NCBI GenBank assembly: GCA_011503125.2 | Contig: WWBZ02000073.1 | Span: 3,489,040-3,553,039 of the forward strand | DNA: 64,000 nt | Direction: 5' to 3' | Origin: Botryosphaeria dothidea | Taxonomy: Eukaryota > Ascomycota > Dothideomycetes > Botryosphaeriales > Botryosphaeriaceae | Shown here: piece by piece, positions 21,874 through 34,069 of the stretch | How the letters are laid out: each line of letters begins with the position of its first letter | Position numbering within the stretch: the first letter of the stretch is position 1 | Notes under the pieces: model-generated | The model's database searches: none | What the model was told of the DNA's origin: nothing | Seen by the model: the letters and a program-made list of their open reading frames with translations, nothing else | Translations under genes and position numbers: made by a program

Positions 21874-24800
21874 GATTTTAACGGTAGAATTCTATAATAA
21901 GATCTAGATATATATCGTTCTTAGGTATCTATTAGTTATTCTTATTTCCGTATCCTTTCTATTTAATAAGATATTTAAGCTAATATCCGAATCTTTTATA
22001 GTCTAAGATCTTCTCGACTAGGTATTTATCTTCTTTAGTATCTAGGTTTTCTAGAATTATTTCTTCTAGAGTTTCTAGAATTATAGCGTTTTCTAGTACT
22101 AGTTTAAGTAATACTACGTAAAAGATAGAATTTATTCGTATCGTTACTAGTAATTTAAGTCGATACGTAACGTTTCCGAGTTTTTCTAAAATTTCGAATA
22201 GACCGGTTTTCTTAAAATCTAATTTATCGCTTAGTCGCTTCGATTTAATATTTTTTATAAGGAGGTATACTTTATCCCCCCTCTTTAGGTTCGGTACCGC
22301 CTAGTACCGTCTATTATAGTATTTAGATATTATAATTCGTACGTGCTTAAGGTTAAGACTAATAGCTTTATATAGTTCTTTTAGCTAGTCGGCTTTAAGA
22401 ATATCTTACTAAGCTAATTTTCGACTTAGAATAGCTTCTCTATACGCGTCTAGTTCGAATCTATAGTTAGTAAAGAACGGAGATACGTTAGTTAACTCTT
22501 ATTTAGCGCTATTATAGGCGAACTATACTATAGGTAGCTATATAGTCTAATCGTTCTATAAGTAGTTAACGAAATAGCGGAGATATTATTCGAGAGTCCG
22601 GTTTATCTATTCTATCTAACTATCCGTTTACGGATATACGGTTATAGAGAGTTTATTCTTAGCTCTAAGTTAACGTATAAGCGTTTACTAGAATTTAGAA
22701 CGTATTAGCTTATTTCTATCCGAAACTAGTTCTTTCGGTATTTTATAATCCGCGAAGATATATCGGAGAAACGTATAAGCTAGCTATTCTATATTCGATA
22801 CCTTAAGGTAGAATAAGAAGTAAGCGTACTTCGTAAGTCTATCGATAAAGACTAGGATCGAGTCGTACTTAACTTTAGTAAGCGAGTTCTTTAACTATAG
22901 TAGCTTCGTAATAAAGTCTAGCGTAACTAATTACTATAGTCGTTCTAGAACTTCTAGGAATTATAGTTATCCGTACGGAGCGTATATCGTAGCTTTACTT
23001 CTAATATAAAGATTATATTATAAGACTATACGCTAAACTATCTTCTATAACTCTAGAAAGTAAAAGTTTCGTATAATTCTTTTAGTTATCCTATCGATAC
23101 TCTAATATCTATACGCGGGTACTTCGTATATATTCTTAACTAGTACTTCTCGTAGTCTTACTAAGATATAGATTAATTCTTTAAAGAAAAACGTTTCTTC
23201 TCTATCTCGAGTAATACGCGGGTCGTTCTTAAGCGCTAAAAGTTCCTACGCGAAGAAGTTCTATACGTATACTTCTTAGATCGTCTAATACTATAGATTT
23301 AACTTAATATAAAGTATTAGAAAAGACGGTCTAGTAAGGGTAAGCGATCTATCGCTATCTACTACGAATACTATAGAGTACGGCTCGATTCGTTCTTCTA
23401 TATAGTCTACCCTTCTACTAAGCGCGTTAGCGGCGGCGTTATCTATATCTTTTCTATATATAATCTTAAAATCGTAGAAGGCTATTTCTTTAGACTAGCG
23501 AATCTATTATCGGTTTAGCTTCTTAGTTATAGTAAAGCGCGTAAGATTTTAATAATCGTAGTATACTACTATCTAGTAGCTAGCTCCTTTAAAATAGTAT
23601 CTCTATTACTTAAATACTAAGATAATAGCTAAGAGCTTCTTATTATAAGTATCGTAGTTAAGCTCTACCGGTATAAACTTCCTAGAGTAAAACGCGATTA
23701 GGTACTATCGATCTTAATTATCGAGCTAGCTAAGATATACTCCGAGGGCGAATTCTAACGTATTAGTTTCTACTTCGATAGGTTTATCGAGGTTATATAT
23801 CTCTAGAACCGGTACTTCGTAAAATATACGTTTAAGCGATTCGAAGGCTTACTACTAATCGTCTTTCTATTTAAAGCTATATTTCTTTCGAGTAAGTCGC
23901 GTTAAAGGTTTCGTAATTTTTAAGTAGTTCTAAATAAACTTCCGATAGAAGTTCGCGAATCTAAGAAAGAACTAAACTTTCTTAATCGTTTTAGGTACTA
24001 GCTATTCTCTAATAGAATCTAGTTTCGAGTCGTCTATACCGACGTAACCTAAGGTAATAATAAAGCCTAGGAATTCCGTTCTTTAAACGTACTATTCGTA
24101 TTTCTCGGGTGCGATAGATAGATTCTTTACCTAGAGGGCTTCTAGAATCTTTTTAATATACTTCTTATAATCCTTAAGGGTCTCTAAAAAGATAAAAATA
24201 TCGTCGAGGTAAGCTAAGTAGAAGATATCTAAGTATTCGCGTAGCGTATTATTAACGAGATTTTAGAAGATTACTAGCGCGTTAGTAAGCCTAAATAGTA
24301 TAACCGTATACTCGTAGAGTTCTAGCCTCGTTCTAAAGACTATCTTCTATTTTTTCTCTTCTTTAATCCTAATTAAGTAATATTCTTTCCGGAGGTCTAG
24401 CTTCGTAAAGTACTTTACTTTTCCTAACTTATTCTAGAGCTCGTCGATATATAGAAGCGGATAGCGGTTCTTAATTATAATATCGTTAAGTTATTAGTAG
24501 TCGATATAGAGACGTAATTTACTATTCTTCTTTAGAATAAAAAGGATTAGATATCCGGCTAATAACGTTAAAGGTCGAATATATCCGCGTTCGAGGTTCT
24601 TCTCGATATATTTTCTTAAAGCCTCTATTTTCTTTATTAATAAGGAGTAGATAGGCTTATAAGCTAGCTTCGTGCCTAGCTTAAGCGGAATCTCGTAGTT
24701 CTATAGTTAATACTTTAGTAAATCTTCTTTTTCTCTTTCTTAATAAACGGCTTTTAAGTTCTAGTACTCGCTAGATACTATTTCTATTTCCGATATTAGA

Positions 24801-27800
24801 GGTTCTCTATATAGATTATTCTATATCTCTAAACTACCGTATTATTCTCTTCTAATCCTCGCGGGATCGTCTCCTCTAATAGGAGTAAGACTATCTTTAT
24901 TTTTAAGTCTTTCCCGTACGGCTTTAGCTAATACTCTCTATTATACCGCCTATAAGGGTTTAATATATATAAGGTAGACCTATTAGCCTTAGCGTCTTAT
25001 ACGCTTAAATACCTCTTCTAAGATTATTTAGACGTCGATCTAAGAGTCTACGGCTACTAATTACTTACGCGAAGCCTTACTTTTAGCCTTATATCTTTTT
25101 CTCGTAGTTCTTCGTAATATATACTATACTTATTCGTTAGAAACGTTCGATTTAGTTAGTTTTACTCCGCTTAAGGTACTATATTTTACTAAGAAGACGG
25201 CGTCTCGCACGCTACTATTCTAGTTCTATCTTACGCTTTCTTTAAGATCGCCGTCGATACTATCGTTACTAGGTCTTATACTATTATTACCGTTAATACT
25301 ACCGTTACCGGATCTTACGCTATCGTAGCTAAAGTCGTAGCTTAAGTCGGAGGTATCGTTTCGCTTAGTAGGGCTTATTTCTATAATAGAATTATATTTT
25401 ACTAAGAAGGCTTCGCTACTTACGTCGTAGTTCTAGTACTAACTTATACTACTATCGGAGTCGCCTATATAGTTACTATATTTAGGCCTTATACTAGCTA
25501 CTTTTTATATTAATATCGATAGAAGCTTTCGAAGAGTATCTAATAACCTATTCTTCTTCTATAATCCTTATTTTCGTAGAAGATTCTCGAGCTCCTCTTA
25601 AAAGATAATAGAGTCTTCTTCTCCGAAGTCGAAGATAGGTTTCTATATTCGGATCTAGAATATATTTAGAATAATATCGTGCCCGGGAATACGTTAGACG
25701 TCGAGAGAAATTTATTTCTAATAATTTTCTATTCGGAGGATTACTTTCTTCGTTTCTATCTTTATCTAGCCTTCTTCGTAGGCTATCTAGGATCCGTTAA
25801 ATCTACTAAGAGAATACGGTTTCTATTTCTTACGGTATAGAATATTTATCTTCTATATAAGCTCGTTAGCGGGGTAATATACTAGTAGAATATACTTCTA
25901 CGGTAACCTAGCCTTTCTAGAGTAGTATAGATTCTAAGTTCGAATCTTAGACCGCTTACCTACTCGTAATATATACGTTCTACGTTAAAAGTATACGTAC
26001 CCGCGTTCTCTCTAGCGGTAATAAGAGGGAAAATCTATAGATAGTTAGAGTAGGCTATAAGTAGTATATACGTTCTACTATAAAAGTATACGTACCCGCG
26101 TTCTCTCTAGCGGTAATAAGGGAGAGAAGAGCTAGCTAGGCGCTTCTAAAAATAAATTTTAAGAGCGCTTTACTAGCGCTTATAAATAGATAAGCCGGGA
26201 CTTCTTACGGCTTAGTCTTAAGATTTATAGTTATCTCTCTCTATAGTTTCTCTCTCTTAGCTACTCTTCCTACTTTAGATACCGCTACTAGTATATAGAA
26301 AAACTATACTAAATAGAGTATCTATAGATACTACTATTATAGATAGAGAAGGTTTTTACCCGGGCTATCCTAAGAAAGTAGCTACGGTTTCCTCTTCTAT
26401 ATATTCTTATAGATAGCTATAGCTATATAGACTCTTTAGGGAGCTAAATTAGCTTAAAATTAAATTTATCTATCTATCTATATAAGCTCGTTATAGATAA
26501 AATTTCCGCTTAATCCTATATCGATTAGAATTCTAGTAGATACTCCGTTAAGTATTTTCTATATTTTAAACTATTTCTATAGATTTAGTCCGGTAAGAGT
26601 TTCCGTATTTAATATACGTAATACTATATAAAGAGACCTAGACTATAGCCCCTAGGTTAGTCCTATTACTATAGGGCCGTTTAGTTTTTTAGTATAGGAT
26701 AGCCGTAGACTTTACTATATATATAGTCTTCCTATTCGTTAACTTAGAGATATACTTACTTCTAATTAGTCTATTTATCGGCGTTCTACTTTCTTCGCTA
26801 GTAGACTTTATCTTTTCGAATCTAATATCTAAAGATTAGTCGATTAAGCTTCTTATCTAGAATCTACTAGAGTATATAATACTAGATCGTTACCGTACCG
26901 TACTAGTAGAGAATTCGTACTAGCTCCCGGAGGGAGTCGTAGTCTATTTACTTACGTACTAAGGTTCCTTAGTAGTAGCGTTCGACGAGTATCGTTTCTC
27001 TAGTTACTAGGAGTTCGTACTTCTTCCCGTCTTATTCGATCCGGGTTTTCTAAAGAGTATTCTAACGCTATCTCTAAATAACCGTAAGCGCGATACTTCT
27101 CTAGTATAGGATCTAGATTATTTAGCTAAGATTGCCTTATTTATCCCGTAGATAATTACTAATACCGTATCTTTTAGCGAGGACTTCTAGCGAGATAAGA
27201 GTATCTAGCTTATCCGATAGTATAGATATATTATCCGACTACGTTTTACTAGTACTCTCGTATAGTTCTCCTATTTCGCTATTAACTAGTTCGTTATCTA
27301 GAGAGAAACTATCGATAATATCGTTAGTCTCGATAACTTCTTCGTTTCTAGTTATTATACCGAAGTTTCGAGGTTCGTAGGGGTACTATCTAGAGATATT
27401 CTTGCTAGTTTAATACGTCTAATAGCCGTTATCGTAATAGACTATCTAGTATAGTATATCGTAGTTATCTTAGCGAGATATAACCGACGCTTTACGCTAA
27501 GCGCTCGAAGTCTACTTATTATCCTTCTTACTACGAGGGTTCTACGGATACTTAAAAGAAAAGTATTTATTACTACCGTAGGTAATATAGAGTCGATTCT
27601 AATAGCGCTATTTCTACTTATCTATCTAGTTCGGGTTAGGTCTCTTAGGCTTCTTATTATTATAACTATTATTACTCTTCTTAGAATCCTATCTATTAGC
27701 CGCGTCGAGGGCTATAGCGTCTCCGCCTTTAAGGGTTATTCTTTTACGGCGTAGCTTCGAGGTATTAGATTATCGAGAATCTATCTTTTATTCGTATATA

Positions 27801-28606
27801 CGACCGTTGATCTAAGACGTAAGGTCTACTATCTTCTAAAAGGTAGGTAGATATTCGTAAGTAATTATATTCTTCTTAACTTCGTTCTTTAGGCTCTTAT
27901 AGAAGAGGTCGCGGAAAGTCTCGTCTAACTATTCGAGGTAGGCTATAAGCTACTAAAACTTAGTTATATAGATAGCTATAGATCCTATCTATCTAACGGT
28001 TATAATATCGTTAGAGGCTTTACGAACTTCGTTCCGATCGTTAAAAGTAGCTCTAAGGTTATCTACGAATCCCGTATAGGTATCGAAGATTTCCTTAGTC
28101 TTTACCTATCTCTTCTCGAGAGAGTATTCGTTAGCTAGGTAGTCGCGAAGGTATAGTTCTATCTATACCTCTACCGTTCCTCTAAGGTAGATTAATACGA
28201 AGAGTACTTCCTCGGCGTCGTTATTAAATTATACTTAGTTAAACTAGAGATAGCGTTACATCTAGAGTAAGAAGAATTAGAGCTTCTTTCTATCCCTATC
28301 GAACTTCTTAGATACCGCTACTTTAACCTTAGTAGCGCTCCGTTTTATCTAGTACGCTAGTAGGCACTCGATCTAGGCTTTTTATTCCTAAATAAGTGCC
28401 TAGAGTTTCTCTCGAGTAGGTTCTATTTATAGCGCGGGCGGAGCACGCCCCTAAGTACTTTTAGCGCGACCCTCTATTAGGTCGACATCTATCTAAGATC
28501 TCGGTACTATCGTATACTTTCCCTAAACGCGTTAGGCGGGGTAATACTTAACCTAATAAACTCGTTTCTAAAAAGATCCCTCTCCTTGCAAGGATGGTAG
28601 TTAAAG

Positions 28607-29067
28607 TATAACGAGCGGGCCTCTACCTCTAAGGATCTAAATACTAAAGAGAGTAGAAACCTATCGAAGGGTTTTCCTTAAGTAGGTATAAGAAGAGGTA
28701 CGTAAGGAACGAGTAGACGACTAAAGACTAAGTACTACGTGCGAAGGCCTTATTACTAATAGAGTCTAAATCCTATTACGAAGTTAACTACGGAGGGTTA
28801 AATACTAGCTAGGGAGTAAAGCTATATATACTATAGAGAGTATATATAATCTAGTAGTACCGTCTTTTAAGGGCATCGCTAAGCGTGCCGTTACTTAAGG
28901 GCACGCGTTAGTATACCGTTTATTAAGGGCATAGATAGGTCGTACGTGACAACTTACGTGGTAGAATCCGTGATCTCGTAACCTCGGTTCTATAAGACTT
29001 CCGACTTCTCGCTGTTTCGTCGGAGTTGATCCGTAATTCTCTAACCTAAGAAGGCTATACCGTAATA
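28607..29067 (-). repeat. 5' LTR of element A
   Basis: 461 bp like the 3' LTR, but with TATAACGAGC instead of TGTAACGAGC and many further C-to-T/G-to-A changes. The outermost 100 bp are less affected. TSD AGTAA follows at 29068-29072. Confidence 0.9.
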
Positions 29068-30801
29068 AGTAAACGGTATAGCGTCTATCGCCTAAATAGG
29101 CTTATAGCTAAAGAAAGTAAAGAGGAAGTATATAAGGAAAGTAAAAGGAAATACGGTAGGTATACGTTTATTTAGAGCTCCGCCGAGCTAGTTTCTAGAT
29201 ACCACCTCCGTGTAGATATCTATATTTATTTTAAAAAATCTAGCGTACTAGATATTCCTTTTATCGAGGTAAGAAGCTCCTTTAGGTCTAGATGTTCTCT
29301 TCTAAGTATATCCTTAATACTCCTTCTTTCGTAGGAGTATTTTAGGCATTTTAGTAAAAGATATCTAGGTGTTTGTTTTACTATATTCGTGCAAGGGCAC
29401 CTATCGGTTCCGGCGTGTTTAAACCTAAAGAGGTAGGATCTAAAGTATCCGTGTTCTATCTTTAGTTGGTAAAAGGCGGAGGCTAATTCCCGCTCCTTTA
29501 GAGGGGGTTTTAGTTTCCGTTTAACTTAATAGCCGTATAGTTCCTTATAGGTAGAGGCTAGGGTATTTTTAAGCTTCTTTATCTACTCCTTATAAAGCTC
29601 CTCCTTTAGCTGCATTCTATAGAAGGCTAGGCTATTTTTAGAGCTTAATATAGGTAGTCTAGTAGCTTCTTTTGCGAGTTTATCCGCGGCCTCGTTCCTA
29701 AGGATATCTTTATATCCAGGTGCCCATTCTAGAGAGATTTTGTTCCCCTTATCCTATAGGATTTTTGCTGCTTTAACTGCCCGGATTTATTAATCTTAGC
29801 TAGGAGTATTAGCTAGGGTTTATAGCCGTAAGAGTGCGGCCTGGTTATCCGCATAGACTCTTATTTCTCGGTTTTTATATCCTCGTTTACTAGCAAATTC
29901 AAGGGCATTTGTAATACCTTCTAGTTCGCCATTATAAACGAGGTAGTTAGGACCGTAGTTTCTAACTAGTTCTTATTGTATAGTATCTCGAGATTGGCTA
30001 AGGTCTAGTATTCCTATTCCTATTCCTATCCCTTTTCCTGTTGGAAGTTATAAGGCGTCGGAGTATATAGATACTTGACTATTTGGGGCTTCTAGGAGGG
30101 CCTTAGCGTATACTTTAGCTTCGGCTTCCTTCTCTAGGATAGATATCCTAACCGAATAGGGAGGACTACCGCTCTATGGTTTAAAAAGAAAGGGGTCTAC
30201 CTCTTCTATCTCCTTAGGGATTTTAGAGTATATTCTCCTTATTCTTTCTACCTGTATAGGAGGTATACCTCCTATATTTCGGTTAGATTCTCTCTCTATT
30301 TCGTAGCGGATTGGATGTTTCTTTTTAAGCTGTCTTATTCTAAACGCATACTTTTTTAGGGTATCGTCTAGGCGGAGCTCGGAGGGTGGGATTACCGTCT
30401 CTAGTTCTAGAGGAATAATAGGGGTAGTTTTAAAAACTCCTAGAATCTTTCGTAGAGCAAGATTTTGGAGTAGTGTATATTAGCGTTTAAACTGTGCCTG
30501 ATTTTTCCAGAAGATCGGACAGCCGAAATCGGCTACGCTGGTAATACAGGCTATGTATAGCTGTCTAACCGCGTAGGGGGATAGACCTCGTTCGGTATTA
30601 GCTAGTCTAGAGAGGCGTTGGAAGGCTGAACGGGCTTGGCTAACTCTTATAGAGACGTGCTCCTTAAAAGTAAGTTTTGGGTCGAAGAAGATTCCTAGCC
30701 ACCGGACGAGTTTTTGAGGTTCTACTATATTACCGTCTGGTAAGATAATAGAGGTTTGGCTAGCCTCTTTGTTGTTAGAGAAGTGTAGGAGTTCGGTCTT
30801 T

Positions 30802-30814
30802 TGTGGTCACGGTA
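30802..30814. repeat. Target-site duplication of LINE L1, right copy
   Basis: Exact repeat of TGTGGTCACGGTA at 20448-20460. Confidence 0.9.
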
Positions 30815-32010
30815 GGTAGAACAAAAAAATATCTTTTCCACAAGCTATCTCTATACCGCTGCTATCACAACAGGAATGATGGATGGAGAATCGAAGTCAA
30901 TGATGTAAGTTAGTCAACGTAGCGATTCGTTTACAGGAGGCTAACGTTTACTAGTACACCAGGGGAGAGCTGACTTTAAGGTATCTGTCAACCACATTAG
31001 CCCGTGATCACGTGTTTTATTTTGCTTTTGCTTATACACGCGTTCTTTCTTTGCTTTTTGCCGCACCATACACTTACCCCTACACACCTCATTTACCCCG
31101 ATTATGCGTATTTCCGTAAATCCGATCATCATACGTATATAGCAGACCTCAGTAGCAATAATAAGAAGACCAGCGGTGAATTCTTTCTCGCACCGTTCGA
31201 CACGTTTTCTGGATGCATTCTGGATATGTCGTCTGATACTCTTGAGCGAGGTGAATCTTATGATATTTCTTGTCTTCTCTGGCAAGATGAAGTCGGATAA
31301 GTTGAATGCACCAGCTTTTATAATCACAACAGAAACATCTTTTTGGCCCCTCATGGCATGGGCGCTTCCTACCAACACCGCCCCCCATGAGGCCACCTAT
31401 CATATTCCGTGACACGACAGACTTTGCTATGAGCTACTTTGATCGAATGATAGATACCCTTATAAAAATGTGGCGGCTATGGGTGTTCGAAGCAATCACG
31501 CGGTCGCATTTGTTCAGGATTCGATGGGATAGACAGATCTGCGTGGCGGCTTCAGCCTCCGCCCTCGTGAATTACTCTAGCAAACTATGATGTATTAGGC
31601 TGCATCGAATCTCTTATTCATAAAGCGGTTTAGCTCGTCAGATGAAGCTGAGCTCATGGAAACATTCCATCAGGATCCGACAATCCCATAGAAATATTTC
31701 GTCATAATCCAGAAATCAGAAACTTCTAAAAATAAACTGCAATACTACTTGCTTATTCAAGTTTTTGCGACTACCTATATATTCGCCCCTTCATCCAGCG
31801 TTTTCTTCTAATCAAATAAGGGTATCAATCCTACAACTCTATATATATGGTGGTGTATAGCAACGCCGGCTTATCCGAATAAACCATCCATAGGGGTTCT
31901 TTCGAAAGCTTTCTTATAGCATCCGTTTAAGTTCCTTCTTAGATATCTTGTGGTATTATAATTGTGGTTCAAGCGTAAATGGTTGTGAACGCTAACCGAA
32001 TTAGGCTTAG

Positions 32011-32057
32011 GGACAAGCAAAAGTCGATGAAAGCGTGTCGCGGACTTTTGCTTGTCC
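32011..32057. repeat. Perfect 15-bp inverted repeat (hairpin)
   Basis: GGACAAGCAAAAGTC at 32011-32025 is repeated as its exact reverse complement at 32043-32057, with a 17-nt spacer. It lies directly before an LTR remnant. It could be an element end, a snap-back terminus or a regulatory hairpin. Confidence 0.7.
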
Positions 32058-32089
32058 TACCTAACCGCCCAGCGTTGCCGACGGCCCTT

Positions 32090-32352
32090 AGTCGTGTTAC
32101 TCCCTTACGGGCTCTCTGACTCAGCGGCGCTTCACTGGCTTCCTTGTGCCTTGTAGGCTTTCCTCCCGTACGGGCCTCGGTCTTATTAACTAATCCCTTA
32201 AGCGCCGACTCCCTTAAGGCTGACCTTCCCGTACGGGATCTCTAGTAGTACGGCTCTGCTGGTCGTGCGGGAACTTGGTCCCTGCGGTGGTTTTTCCCGT
32301 GCGGGCTTTCTGCCCTTGGGGTACTAAAGTCCGTGTGGCCTGGGGTTCGTAA
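32090..32352 (-). repeat. LTR remnant of element D type
   Basis: Shares with the D LTR the block CCCGTGCGGGCTTTCTGCCC, then GGGGTTCGTAACA at the end, and contains CCCGTACGGG at 32165-32174 and 32228-32237. Not RIP-mutated. No matching internal region, so a solo or truncated LTR. Confidence 0.6.
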
Positions 32353-33613
32353 CACTCCGGGCGATTTCGGCGTGCGGACGCTGGTGTCCGCTTTAGTATC
32401 TATCCAGCGAAGCTTACAACATTTCCTTATCGCAGGGATTCAGATGACTCTAAGAGGGTCATGAGGAGCAGAAGACACTACGGAGCTCTTAAGTGCATTT
32501 TGACAGGAAAGCTAACAGCAAGTTGTGAAAATGAGAAGGCTGTTCCACAAAGTGTCAAGATTCGGGGATCTGTTCCCACCTTCCGACGCCCGACAAGATC
32601 TTGTGGAAGCGGTGGAGCCCGCGTAGGACTACCGGGTCCAATTAGATCGTTAGTTAGGTATTTGTGGGCTCAGCCACATTGTCAATTTTATTCGCTATTG
32701 TGCGCGCTCCCGCCAAACCCTTAGCCGAGCAGAATACGAACATGGATTTCAAATCCAAATTTAGTTTCTCTATGCAACTAGCATTTAAGCATCTATTCAG
32801 TAATAATAGAGAAAATGTTATCCTCGAGTACCTTACAACCATGGAAAGGGTTCGCGAGTTTTAATTCCTTGTGGCGACTCGTCTAGCGTATAGTTTCTAG
32901 TTACTCGTATCTAACGTATTATAATTACGCTACTAGAAGTTTATAGTTTTCTTTTAAGCCTTATCACTACTCGCTACTTAGAACTATATAATCTCTTTGA
33001 AACATTGCTACAACTTATTTCTAAACTTCTTATGTATATATAGAAAAAATATACGCAAGGCCCTCGGTGGAGGACCTTCGAGGCGGGCATTATAAGTTTA
33101 GAATAACTCCCGAAAAAGAGCAAACTAGTATCAACTCCCGTTTATTCCATATTCGAGTTCTGAAATCCAAGAATTTGCGAGGCCAAAATGCACTTTTCAC
33201 TCCCACTCCTCACCCTGCAAGTGGCCGGGTTAGTACAAATGTTCGATACCGCGGATGCGCGTGTTGACCTATTCGTGTAGTCTTACTTTAGCAGAATCTT
33301 CAGCATCAACTACTTGTGCGTGTTTTATACAACCAGGAAACCCAGAAACCTTTTTGGACGCACTGTCTCGATCGTCATGTACCCCCAGTACTGGTGGGAA
33401 CCCGCGTAATACAGGAACTACCCCAATTGCCTTTGAGGTAAACAACCACTTTTAAACATTAGAAAGTACCATACTGAGGTAGTAGTGCTCGTTGATCATT
33501 GACAAGGGGGTATTTAAAAAGAATTGTGAGGCTGGTTCTGCCGAAATGGACTGTTCTCCATACAAGGGGCTGGGTTAAATTTTACGAATGCAAGAAGTAG
33601 CGGTAACTAGAGA

Positions 33614-33760
33614 TGTAGGAAATCACGTGTTTTGCATATTGCTTTTGCAACACCAGATAGCTTAGTCACTCACTTACGTATATAAGGAGGGTGGACCACC
33701 TACGCCCTTCCTCCTCATGCCAATCATCAATAGATCATCGTTATTCATCAACAATCAACA
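33614..33760 (+). repeat. 5' LTR of element F
   Basis: TGTAGGAAATCACGTG...CAACAATCAACA, with a TATATAAGG promoter-like motif. Confidence 0.85.
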
Positions 33761-33773
33761 GTTATGAGCCCGG
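33761..33773 (+). promoter_or_regulatory. Primer-binding site for an initiator-tRNA half molecule
   Basis: GTTATGAGCCCGG abuts the LTR. GTTATGAGCCC is complementary to the anticodon arm (GGGCUCAUAAC) of fungal initiator Met-tRNA, not to its 3' end. Drosophila copia is known to prime from the corresponding internal tRNA-iMet fragment. The use here is inferred from the match. Confidence 0.65.
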
Positions 33774-34069
33774 AATTACTTCCAAAACTCGTTATCCATC
33801 GTTTGATCTCTGTATAAGCGTCTCATACGCTTATAACGTTCTCTCTACGGCATCCAGAAGAATACTATGTTGTTGCATCCTGCTATAACACACTGCGACC
33901 GTGCGACGGCTTCCCTCCACGTGTCATTTCATCAATAGTTATCACGATACAGCTATTTGCCTCAACATCGAGCATCTCAAGTGTCTGATATACGTTCCTA
34001 GCTAGCTTTAACCCTTTTTGGTTAGCTATACGACGTCAACTGACGAATAGCACCTATTCGTCACCCACT

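Larger units (their letters stand above)
20596..29067 (-). mobile_element. Complete Ty3/gypsy chromovirus A, heavily RIP-mutated
   Basis: 8.47 kb with 461-bp LTRs at both ends and AGTAA duplications. On the minus strand: gag (from about 28400), protease and reverse transcriptase (RT YLDDI region near 24215), RNase H, integrase, then a degenerate chromodomain (about 21900-22200). The polypurine tract is next to the 3' LTR. Almost every CpA/TpG between about 21.0 and 28.95 kb is changed, giving dozens of TAG/TAA stops, so it cannot encode protein. Gag, pol and the tail match elements B and C, so the three are one family with differing LTR 5' halves. It is inserted in LINE L1. Confidence 0.9.
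20461..30801 (-). mobile_element. Tad1-like LINE L1, 5'-truncated, interrupted by gypsy element A
   Basis: LINE sequence lies at 20461-20595 and 29068-30801 on the minus strand. The 3' end is an (AAAT)n-type tail (TTTATTTATT on plus). Reading from 30801 down, the frame has KTELLHFSNNKEA and WLGIFFDPKLTFKEHV (C-terminal reverse transcriptase), then IYSDAL, YNGELEGI and YADNQAALL of an RNase H domain. The C-terminus with CPC...H residues is homologous to copy L4. A few stops interrupt it, and 5' truncation removed the endonuclease and most of the RT. The 13-bp duplication on both sides proves a target-primed insertion. Element A later inserted into the 3' UTR. Confidence 0.85.
30815..33613. other. 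Unique-looking island without a recognisable gene
   Basis: Continuous with 20447 before the LINE inserted. CpA/TpG content is normal. Frames at 30941-31415 on both strands and at 32461-33455 are open for 60-150 codons but match no family I know. It contains a perfect hairpin (32011-32057) and an LTR remnant (32090-32352). Confidence 0.45.

Noticed and set aside
30941..31415. 151-codon minus-strand and 98-codon plus-strand frames next to LINE L1
   Set aside because: Considered as a continuation of the DUF3435-like gene, but neither strand shows its motifs or suitable splice sites.
32002..32012. TTAGG-like bases suggesting telomere repeats
   Set aside because: No TTAGGG array anywhere in the window, so there is no evidence of a chromosome end.
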